The position numbers and the translations under genes were made by a program. This document shows positions 57,939 through 64,000 of a stretch of 64,000 nt of DNA, in pieces. How positions within the stretch are numbered: the stretch's first letter is position 1; every line of letters starts with the position of its first letter. Source of the DNA: Bacteroidales bacterium UBA4293 (GTDB taxonomy: Bacteria; Bacteroidota; Bacteroidia; Bacteroidales; Bacteroidaceae); the NCBI GenBank assembly GCA_002395835.1, contig DGVD01000016.1, forward strand, positions 5,615 to 69,614, read 5' to 3'. The notes under the pieces are model-generated. The model was not told the DNA's origin, did no database searches, and saw nothing but the letters and a program-made list of their open reading frames with translations.

Positions 57939-57983
57939 GCTTAATGACCTTAATGACCAAATGACCTTAATGACCTTAATGAC
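57939..57983. repeat. Short tandem repeat of CTTAATGAC
   Basis: The unit CTTAATGAC occurs as two adjacent copies, a degenerate copy (CAAATGAC), then two more copies, spanning the end of the DUF3987 gene and the gap to the DUF5675 gene. The DUF3987 stop codon lies inside the last unit, so changes in repeat number would alter the gap, not the protein body. Confidence 0.7.
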
Positions 57984-60420
57984 CCGTTTTCTTGTATTTG
58001 CCATCCTCGCACAGTTTTACTATTCCCTGCTTTTTCCAGTTTTTCAGCATCATGCGCACAGCGTTTGGGCTAGTCTTGGCACCCTTTACAGCCAGTGTAT
58101 ACTGGTAGGCCTGTTCCTGTGTGAAAATGTCTGTCAGACGCTCATAGATGCTGTCGTTCTTCCCCATGCGGATGCGGTTCTCCTGAGTGGACTCATTGTT
58201 CTCATAAGCCCTTGCAATCTTCTCTCCGAAGAAATAGAGATCATTATCCAGTAGGGAGTCGGCTATGGTATCGTATGCTTCCATCATGGCAGGGGTCTGC
58301 GCTTTCTGGAGCATTCTTTTCCACAGGTCAGGGTCTGCCTTCAGTCGTTCTTCCGCACCTTTCAGTCCGTGTTCCTTGATCAGCTTTTCGCAGACCAGGC
58401 AGAGCATCAGGCAGCAGGTCATACGGTAGGCCGTTACATGGTCTCTCAGTCGGCATCGTGCCATTACCTTGTCATCGTTTTTCATGGCCAGTATGCGTAT
58501 TTTCTCCACCCATATCCTGCTGCGTTCCTCCAGCTTTGGCAGCGTGACATCGCCAGTCATAAGGGGTAGCAGGTGAGCCACCATCAGGATCCTCTCCCGC
58601 TGTCTTTCTGTAAGGATGTAAGGGCGGTCTTCCAGCCGTGCGAAGGTATTGTCTGGTGTTCGAGAAATGGCGAACCTGGAGAGCAGTCCATCCGTATAGT
58701 TCGTCACCAGTCGGTAGAGGGCATCCCTCGTTCCGCACATGACCACGTTCCAGAGCAGTTCCTTGATGTGCACGGATACTGCATCGGCACTCTTGGCCTC
58801 CCGGCTGAAGCTGGAGCCGTCGTATGCCTGACGGATGAGCACGGAGAAGTCGCTTATGCTCTGTCTCCATTTTTGGGACACCGTGTCGGCCTCCGGAGTG
58901 AAGGAGAAGGAGTGCATCCCGTCGGTGTTCGACAGACGCTCGGCTATGTTGGCCAGCGTGTTGTTCAGGGTCAGGATTCTCACGGGCAGCTGCGGTTCCT
59001 CCGGCTGCTGCTTGGCGTTCTTGGCAGCCCGCTTTTTCATGCGCCACTCCCGTTCCTGCTGCAGGTAGATATCGTCCTGCAGCTGAACATCGTGCAGCCA
59101 GGCTTCCATGAGCGGGTCAATATTCCCCTTCCCTGATGCCGCATCACCGGCAATATAGGAGATGATATTCAGGCGCTGGAATTTCTTATGGATATTCAAT
59201 CTCACCCCTGTAGCCAGCATGCCTATGACCGGTGTGATGGCGGTTATTACGGGCATGGCCATAGCCGGTCCGGCAGCCATGATGCTGTCCTTCACGCCCA
59301 GGGGCATTCCTCGCAAGCGCTTGAAATAGAGCAGGTCATCCTGTGTGTTCACCTCACTTACTGCGTTGAGTAGCTCCACATTGTCCGTATTTTCCCGGCA
59401 GAGCACATCCAGCACATCCTTGAGCCGTTTAGGCATCTGCGTGCGCCTTTCGGCCAGCGCAGAGTCTATGCACTTCATCTTCTGCTCCTGCGGGAAGCCG
59501 TCGTAGCAGGGGATTACCTTGTCCAGCAGGGCACGGTCGAATCCGCAGATGTGGCGCAGGTTCACTGCCAGCTCAAAGGTCAGCACGTCACGGTTGCTCT
59601 TCACCGGCTCCTGCCCGCCGTTGTACATGTCCCACCATTTCCCGATGATCAGTTCGTAGGGGATGCCCTGGTAGTTGGGTTCCTTCAGCATGAATTCGTC
59701 CTCCGGGTCTTCATTAAAACCATCGGGGTCTTCCTCCAGCTCAGCGGTGTCTTCCGCCATCGGACTCTCCAAGACATTCTGTTCCATATTCTGCGAATAC
59801 TCCTCCCAAGGCTTGTAGTGTTTGTCGGCCCGGTGTGCGCCCTCCGGCAGTTCTTCCCGGCGGTATTCCAGCATCTGTGCCTCGGCAGCCACCTCGGCCT
59901 CCTGGTACTCATCCAGGAAGATTTCCGGGTTCAGGTAGAGCAGGTCATCGGGCTGGGCGCTGGTGCTGTAGTACACCCGGTTGATGTCGTGCGCATTCGT
60001 ATCCATCTCGCACTGCAGGGCGGTGGCTATGCGTACCTGGTTCTCCAGGATGGTGCGTCCCGGTTCACGCTTCAGCACCGCATGGCCCCCTTGACGGGCG
60101 GAGCGCTCCAGCATGAGCAGTCCGTATTTCTCCGGGTCTGCCAGCAGCAGGGAAGCTGCACGTTCAAAGTCCTCCCGGCAGTCCAGGTCGAACCCGAAAG
60201 CCTTGCTGGGAAGGCGGTTCCCTTTCACCATTCCGTTAGGGAAGTGCCCGGAGTAGTTGAACTGTACCAGCCGGCCCTTGGCCCTGTCGTCGCCTTCCCG
60301 TGCCAGTGCCAGGTTCTTCAGGTTCGCCTGGCTGTTTCTCAGCATTCTGTATTCCTCTTCCGTGGTGATGGGGCGGGCCACCTTGTGACCTCTCTCCATC
60401 TTTATCAGATACACGCTCAT
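57976..60420 (-). CDS. DUF3987 / VirE-type primase-helicase-like protein
   Basis: 814-residue protein of the BT4734/VirE + DUF3987 kind found in Bacteroidales mobile and capsule-linked regions. Residues ~60-165 look like a primase-type domain (SKAFGFDLDCREDFERAASL, RQGGHAVLKREPG, DTNAHDINRVYYSTSAQPD). An acidic linker follows (AELEEDPDGFNEDPEDEFM), then the DUF3987 helicase-like domain with a Walker A-like loop SYIAGDAASGKGN near residue 425, where the usual Ser/Thr after GK is Gly. Its last part (AQTPAMMEAYDTIADSLLDN) is helical. Starts overlapping the previous gene by 4 bases. Probable role in replicating a mobile element; host function is unproven. Confidence 0.75.
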   Translation of the reverse strand: MSVYLIKMERGHKVARPITTEEEYRMLRNSQANLKNLALAREGDDRAKGRLVQFNYSGHFPNGMVKGNRLPSKAFGFDLDCREDFERAASLLLADPEKYGLLMLERSARQGGHAVLKREPGRTILENQVRIATALQCEMDTNAHDINRVYYSTSAQPDDLLYLNPEIFLDEYQEAEVAAEAQMLEYRREELPEGAHRADKHYKPWEEYSQNMEQNVLESPMAEDTAELEEDPDGFNEDPEDEFMLKEPNYQGIPYELIIGKWWDMYNGGQEPVKSNRDVLTFELAVNLRHICGFDRALLDKVIPCYDGFPQEQKMKCIDSALAERRTQMPKRLKDVLDVLCRENTDNVELLNAVSEVNTQDDLLYFKRLRGMPLGVKDSIMAAGPAMAMPVITAITPVIGMLATGVRLNIHKKFQRLNIISYIAGDAASGKGNIDPLMEAWLHDVQLQDDIYLQQEREWRMKKRAAKNAKQQPEEPQLPVRILTLNNTLANIAERLSNTDGMHSFSFTPEADTVSQKWRQSISDFSVLIRQAYDGSSFSREAKSADAVSVHIKELLWNVVMCGTRDALYRLVTNYTDGLLSRFAISRTPDNTFARLEDRPYILTERQRERILMVAHLLPLMTGDVTLPKLEERSRIWVEKIRILAMKNDDKVMARCRLRDHVTAYRMTCCLMLCLVCEKLIKEHGLKGAEERLKADPDLWKRMLQKAQTPAMMEAYDTIADSLLDNDLYFFGEKIARAYENNESTQENRIRMGKNDSIYERLTDIFTQEQAYQYTLAVKGAKTSPNAVRMMLKNWKKQGIVKLCEDGKYKKTGH

Positions 60421-60773
60421 ACGGCTCTCGTGTTTAGGATTGAAATAGCCTCTTCGGCCTCCTTGCGGAGTGTTTCAGGAATGTTCACGCCCTCTGCACG
60501 GTAGATTTTCAGGGTAAGCTGAATGGCTCCGTCAATGGTGGCGGAGAGTCTTCCGTGTGCCACTTTCTTAATCAGGGTAGCCCGGCTACGGTGCGGGGTG
60601 CTCACGCTGAAATCGAAGGTTCCATCGCTCAGCAGCAGGCCGATGCCTCTGCGGCTCATCTTTTCCACCCGGCCCATGACAGGGTCATCTGGGAGGAACA
60701 TAAAGTTTCCATTCTCGCCATAGTTTGCTAGACCTTCTAGCATTACTTGTTTTGTTTTTGTTAAATGTGTCAT
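60417..60773 (-). CDS. Conserved hypothetical protein of the DUF3987 cassette
   Basis: 118 residues from ATG 60773 (an upstream ATG at 60830 would add an unlikely hydrophobic lead). Features: GENGNFMFLPDDPVMGRVEK, SRRGIGLLLSDGTFDF, TPHRSRATLIKKVAHGRLSA. Basic, mixed alpha/beta, no membrane segment. Its stop overlaps the DUF3987 start by 4 bases, so translational coupling is likely and it probably works with that protein. Family not recognised. Confidence 0.7.
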   Translation of the reverse strand: MTHLTKTKQVMLEGLANYGENGNFMFLPDDPVMGRVEKMSRRGIGLLLSDGTFDFSVSTPHRSRATLIKKVAHGRLSATIDGAIQLTLKIYRAEGVNIPETLRKEAEEAISILNTRAV

Positions 60774-60877
60774 TTTGTTGAAATTTTGCGAGAGAAGAGA
60801 GAGGGAGAAAGTTCCGGCCGGAATGATCATATATGACTCTCCACACCTCGCAACTTCAACTCAGGGTTACTTTTTTT

Positions 60878-61156
60878 TTAGAATTTCAGTTTTATTATCT
60901 CTTGTACATTAATGTCTTGGAATAATTGTCCGTTGTACTCTCTCACTTGGAACTTCAGCTTTACCAGCACCAGTTCACCCGGGTGGAACAGGCTTGTGGC
61001 ATCGTTCCCGAAGAGGGTCGCCATGTAGCTGTTTGCATACTTGCCTCCAATCTCCTGCAGCACCAGGCTGCACTTGGCCAGCTTTCCGTTCTCAGTCTTT
61101 TGTGAGTCTATCTGTGTAGGCTCACCCTGCTGTACTACTTTCAGTGTCTTTAGCAT
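60878..61156 (-). CDS. OB-fold-like single-strand-binding candidate (DUF3127-like)
   Basis: 92-residue protein with an SSB/OB-fold style strand order: MLKTLKVVQQGEPTQIDSQK, LAKCSLVLQEIGGKYANSYM, HPGELVLVKLKFQVREYNGQ and LFQDINVQEIIKL. The pattern 'V.V.L.F..REY.G..F.DI...' resembles DUF3127, a single-strand DNA-binding-like family of Bacteroidetes. Beside a primase-helicase-like gene this would make sense as its DNA-binding helper. Overlaps the previous small gene by 7 bases. Assignment is tentative. Confidence 0.55.
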   Translation of the reverse strand: MLKTLKVVQQGEPTQIDSQKTENGKLAKCSLVLQEIGGKYANSYMATLFGNDATSLFHPGELVLVKLKFQVREYNGQLFQDINVQEIIKLKF

Positions 61157-61377
61157 AATGATTCGGCTTTAATGATTTCTAATGTTCTTTCATACACACC
61201 CTGCATCACGCGTGAGTCACAAAAGGTTTGGTGTTCTCCGGTTTCCAGTGTCCTTACCACAGCCTGGGCTACCTCCTCCTCATACTCGTCGCGCAGATGA
61301 TCCAGGTTCTTCTCTACTTTTGCATAGCACCCACGTGCCAGCATGCTCTCCAGTTTTTCTAAACTTTCCATGTTCAT
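61150..61377 (-). CDS. Small hypothetical protein, first gene of the DUF3987 cassette
   Basis: 75-residue, mostly helical, charged protein (ESLEKLESMLARGCYAKVEK, NLDHLRDEYEEEVAQAVVRT). No recognised domain. Overlaps the OB-fold-like gene by 7 bases. It heads the leftward cassette; its upstream region has a 13-base palindrome TAGATTGAATCTA (61482-61494) but no exact TAnnTTTG box (TAATTTCG at 61439-61446 on the minus strand is close). Confidence 0.65.
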   Translation of the reverse strand: MNMESLEKLESMLARGCYAKVEKNLDHLRDEYEEEVAQAVVRTLETGEHQTFCDSRVMQGVYERTLEIIKAESLC

Positions 61378-61475
61378 TTCATTTTTTAGTTAATAGTCTT
61401 GTTTTAGGTTTGAAGCGTTTTTCGTTCAAATCTGGATGCGAAATTAGGTTTGGATTCATGGATTACAAGCTTTTA

Positions 61476-61498
61476 GAAAATTAGATTGAATCTATTTT
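61476..61498. promoter_or_regulatory. Palindrome upstream of the DUF3987 cassette
   Basis: TAGATT-G-AATCTA with flanking AAAA/TTTT forms a near-perfect dyad about 100 bases upstream of the first cassette gene, a possible operator. Inferred from symmetry only. Confidence 0.35.
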
Positions 61499-61546
61499 GG
61501 GAGAGTGCCTTAGACTGCTGAAAGTCAGCGAAATAAATAAAAAAGA

Positions 61547-61590
61547 AAAGCGCCCGGATTCCTCTCAATCCAAGGAATCCAAGCGCTTTT
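61547..61590 (-). terminator. Terminator after the two-gene unknown pair
   Basis: AAAAGCGCCCGGATTCC pairs with GGAATCCAAGCGCTTTT (one or two mismatches). On the minus strand it is followed by CTTTTTTATTTATTT, 30 bases beyond the stop at 61620. Confidence 0.82.
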
Positions 61591-61619
61591 AAGCGTGAAT
61601 CTAAAATCTAATCTAAAAC

Positions 61620-62774
61620 TTAGGCGGAAGTAGTGGGCCGATGAGTATTACAATAGTCCTCAATCCAGTCCAGAAAATAATATTCCTTATCCTTTCTGGA
61701 GTTTACTCCCATATTAACGTATTTGGTCATGGATTTTGCTTCGAAGTCCAGCCCCTGCACCAGCAAGTTGGCGTAGAAAACGTTGTGATGATTTTGGTAG
61801 ATGCCGCAGGCATAGAGTCTGCCCATGATCATGGCCATCGCTCTTATTTTCGCTTTGTCGAAAGCCTTATTCAGTTCCTCTGCACATTTTGATTCAAAGA
61901 AGGCCGTGAGGCAGTTCTTCACCCAGGCTCCCGTGTATCCTTCCTTCAGGTGCAAGTCGCACCGTTCTATGCATTTAATCGTGAACTGATAGTACCCGTT
62001 GTACTCCGGACCTAGATTCTGAATGAGCAGAGGAAGTTCTTGTGCTTCTTTCTTCACATGTTCCACTTCCTTCTGCACGGAAACCAGCTGAACCGGTGTG
62101 GTGCCTTCCTTCTCCTCTATACACTTGAATAGGAAGTATTGGTCCAGTTCTATCTTTTCATAGTGTTTCGTAAAAATCATACGGTACAATTCAGGCCCGG
62201 AGAGCATGTAGGTCACCTCGTCGTTATAGATGGGGTTCGTTTGGGGAACCTTTGTCATGAGTAGGGAAATCATGCGAGGGTCGTATGGCCTGCAGCGTGT
62301 GGCCCGCATCTTGGCATGGTAGAGCTTTTCATAGGTCTCATCGGTCTGCCCGGTATAGGTAAGCCAGCAGAGCAGTTCTTTCAGTTCCTGAATTTGAGCA
62401 GCCACCTGCTGAATTTTTTTCTCCTGCTTCTTATCCACCAGACTCTTCACCGTTTGGGTTACGAAGCTGGCTGTCTGGTCCATCAGCCGCGCCAGTTCCG
62501 GCATCTTCTGGGCAGAGATATGTTCCTCCTTCCAGAATTCCACCAGGGTAGATTCCAGTTTCTTCAACGCCCGGGCCATTTCCAGGAGGGGTTTTAGCAG
62601 GGTCTCCATCTCTTTCAGGAAACCCAGTGCTCTTTCCTGATAGTAAGCTTCCCGCACTTTGTCATTCTGCCCTATGATTTTTGGTAGAGGGTCTATTTTC
62701 CTGAGCAGATCTTCTATGCCTTCGTTCAGTGTACCCTGGAGCATTCTGGTCTCCACGTCTTTATAGCTCGCCAT
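61620..62774 (-). CDS. Uncharacterised helical protein B
   Basis: 384 residues, cytoplasmic, largely helical. Not recognised. Features: N-terminal half with heptad-like helices (KEMETLLKPLLEMARALKKL, TASFVTQTVKSLVDKKQEKK), middle CLINK-type region TYMLSGPELYRMIFTKHYEK and QYFLFKCIEEKEGTTPVQLV, and C-terminal NKEY-type segment GVNSRKDKEYYFLDWIEDYC. Overlaps the preceding gene by 14 bases, so the pair is translated together. No catalytic signature, membrane helix or signal was found. Could be a structural or regulatory partner of protein A. Confidence 0.7.
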   Translation of the reverse strand: MASYKDVETRMLQGTLNEGIEDLLRKIDPLPKIIGQNDKVREAYYQERALGFLKEMETLLKPLLEMARALKKLESTLVEFWKEEHISAQKMPELARLMDQTASFVTQTVKSLVDKKQEKKIQQVAAQIQELKELLCWLTYTGQTDETYEKLYHAKMRATRCRPYDPRMISLLMTKVPQTNPIYNDEVTYMLSGPELYRMIFTKHYEKIELDQYFLFKCIEEKEGTTPVQLVSVQKEVEHVKKEAQELPLLIQNLGPEYNGYYQFTIKCIERCDLHLKEGYTGAWVKNCLTAFFESKCAEELNKAFDKAKIRAMAMIMGRLYACGIYQNHHNVFYANLLVQGLDFEAKSMTKYVNMGVNSRKDKEYYFLDWIEDYCNTHRPTTSA

Positions 62775-63855
62775 AGAAGATGGATTTTAAGTCGGTGTTT
62801 ATCAGCCCTTTCAATTCGGAATCCCGTTCCATGAAGGTGCGGATGTCATTTCCTTCGGCTAAGATTTTCAGGAATTTTTGGAATATCTTGAAGGCGAAAA
62901 GGAAAGTTTTGATGGCGTCTATCGCATTTTCCGTTTCCTCCAATTTCTTCTCTTCCGTTTCTCTCCCTTTTTCTGTCATGCTGTGTGCATCTTCCAAATA
63001 CAGTGCCATTGACGTATTGTATTTGCTTTTCATCTCCGTACACATCTGACTCAGTCTGGTCATTGTCTTCCGGCTTTCCTCATAGAGCAGTTCATCATAT
63101 TTCCTCGTCTCCTTTTTAAGTCTTGGTTTCCGGACCAGCTCATCATTGTGTTTCAGGATAAAATCTGTGAGTAGATTATCCAGTTCAAAAGAAAAGTTAT
63201 TCACCGTGCACGTGAAGGTTTCCAGGCTGTCAAATACACTAATGCTGCCGTTAAAGTTGAAAGACAGCATATCTATCCAGTTCATGAAATTCAGCAAGGT
63301 TCTGGTGTAGTCACCCCTTTTGGGCGGGCAACTTTTAGGCGGTTCTATCCGCTTGGCCCTCAACATGTTCAATGATTTCTGACCAGGATGTTCAGTATGG
63401 TAGGTATCCATAAGTGTATTGGCCAGCACCGTGTAGCACTGTTCCAAATAGATGGCTATTCCTATTTTTTCTGCGTCTTTGCAGACATTATCGTTCAAGT
63501 CCTGTATACACTTCAGGAAGGGTTTCCCTGTATCCTTTCCTTCAAAGAATTTTGCCACTTTCATAGTCCTTTCATCCCGGGTCAGTTGGTTGACATAGAG
63601 CAGGGTACCCAGATTCAGCTCGTCCTTTTCCAGACGGCTGGGATCATCTTTCCACCATTCATCTAACTGATAGTCCTGTAGCAGTTCATAGGCTCTGAAC
63701 ATGGAGCGACACAGGAAAAAAAACTTGCAATAGACAGGGCCACCATAAGGAGTTTTATCCCATATTGTATCTAAGTCTTTAGGGAGGTTTATTAAAAGAA
63801 TATTGATGCTGTCAATCAGCTTGTCAATAAGTTCAATGTTTTTTTCTTTGGGCAT
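62761..63855 (-). CDS. Uncharacterised helical protein A
   Basis: 364 residues from ATG 63855; an upstream ATG at 63888 would sit at the expected transcription start, so the internal one is preferred. Not recognised. N-terminal part KEKNIELIDKLIDSINILLI, then PYGGPVYCKFFFLCRSMFRA; a proline-rich basic segment RIEPPKSCPPKRGDYTRTLL in the middle; a coiled-coil stretch (TEKGRETEEKKLEETENAID) near the C-terminus. It leads a two-gene unit with its own promoter and terminator next to the DUF3987 cassette. Similar helical content and size to protein B suggest a paired function, but I see no clear sequence homology between the two. Confidence 0.7.
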   Translation of the reverse strand: MPKEKNIELIDKLIDSINILLINLPKDLDTIWDKTPYGGPVYCKFFFLCRSMFRAYELLQDYQLDEWWKDDPSRLEKDELNLGTLLYVNQLTRDERTMKVAKFFEGKDTGKPFLKCIQDLNDNVCKDAEKIGIAIYLEQCYTVLANTLMDTYHTEHPGQKSLNMLRAKRIEPPKSCPPKRGDYTRTLLNFMNWIDMLSFNFNGSISVFDSLETFTCTVNNFSFELDNLLTDFILKHNDELVRKPRLKKETRKYDELLYEESRKTMTRLSQMCTEMKSKYNTSMALYLEDAHSMTEKGRETEEKKLEETENAIDAIKTFLFAFKIFQKFLKILAEGNDIRTFMERDSELKGLINTDLKSIFYGEL

Positions 63856-63896
63856 AAATTGATAATTAGTTTGCCTGCTAATTTGCAAAGCGGGCG

Positions 63897-63904
63897 CAAA
63901 GGTA
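63897..63904 (-). promoter_or_regulatory. Promoter -7 box for the unknown pair
   Basis: The plus strand reads CAAAGGTA, TACCTTTG on the minus strand, matching TAnnTTTG 42 bases upstream of ATG 63855. Confidence 0.6.
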
Positions 63905-64000
63905 TGAATATAAATCGAACCACCAACTTTTTTATAGTTAAATTATCAGTTTTAGTGAAAAAAAATTTTCCGTGGGTCTGTCTTGTACTGAAATAGGTTG

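Noticed and set aside
59551..60504. 317-codon plus-strand frame opposite the DUF3987 gene
   Set aside because: Shadow of the coding strand; composition (Val/Leu/His/Gln-rich) is typical of antisense frames and it has no ribosome-binding site.
1..64000. tRNA, rRNA, transposase or integrase genes
   Set aside because: I looked for cloverleaf-like runs in the intergenic gaps and for transposase or integrase motifs in the proteins and saw none; a covariance-model scan would be needed to exclude small RNAs.

Overview
The window reads as a chromosomal segment of a gut-type Bacteroidales bacterium (Bacteroidaceae/Prevotellaceae-like). The evidence is the gene content: an acpP-fabF-rnc cluster, TrpB2, diaminopimelate dehydrogenase, DUF3108, DUF4254 and DUF2795 proteins, a GH3-auxin family protein, and secreted GH3/GH2/GH29 glycosidases with lipoprotein or Sec signals. 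Many genes are also preceded by the Bacteroidetes -7 box TAnnTTTG. Genus cannot be fixed by reading alone.

Layout. 1-12.1 kb: gltX-waaA, a 7TM-HD phosphodiesterase, an outer-membrane barrel with priA, a GH3 beta-glucosidase and an M28 peptidase. 12.1-13.5 kb: trpB2. 13.5-17.9 kb: an accessory patch. It holds a hairpin-rich intergenic stretch, a gene remnant, and a 3.3-kb segment (WYL regulator, unknown protein, truncated PD-(D/E)XK nuclease, YopX protein). That segment lies between two diverged copies of the 3' end plus terminator of a DUF2795 gene. 18-22.6 kb: corrinoid adenosyltransferase, methyltransferase-like protein, S9 peptidase, UDG-family protein. 22.7-25 kb: second GH3. 25.2-28.8 kb: LPS-type genes (DUF4254, GT9, LpxL-type acyltransferase, GT9). 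29-37.7 kb: acpP-fabF-rnc, GH3-auxin protein, Ig-like lipoprotein, DUF3108, cysS. 37.7-40 kb: ddh and miaB from face-to-face promoters. 40-43.7 kb: hexuronate catabolism (SDR, MFS, uxaC). 43.9-55 kb: third and fourth GH3, EFR1-type ferredoxin, EamA transporter, GH29 fucosidase and GH2 beta-galactosidase, with strong GC-ending codon bias from about 48.8 kb. 55.2-57 kb: HU and an orphan lipoprotein. 57.1-63.9 kb: an accessory block on the minus strand with a VirE/DUF3987 primase-helicase-like protein, an OB-fold-like protein, DUF5675, an M15 peptidase and two large unknown proteins.

How they fit. The glycosidases together could trim fucosylated, galactosylated beta-glucans, and released uronic acids would enter the uxaC branch. 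No SusC/SusD pair is present, so this is not a classical PUL. The strongest unusual signals are: (i) a ~387-bp 3' tract shared at ~97% between two inverted GH3 genes 42 kb apart (gene conversion, and a potential inversion substrate); (ii) the direct-repeat-bounded WYL/YopX segment, with a shared operator-like block in front of two of its genes; (iii) the 57-64 kb block with two unrecognised proteins; (iv) a perfect 11-bp hairpin at the very start of rnc.
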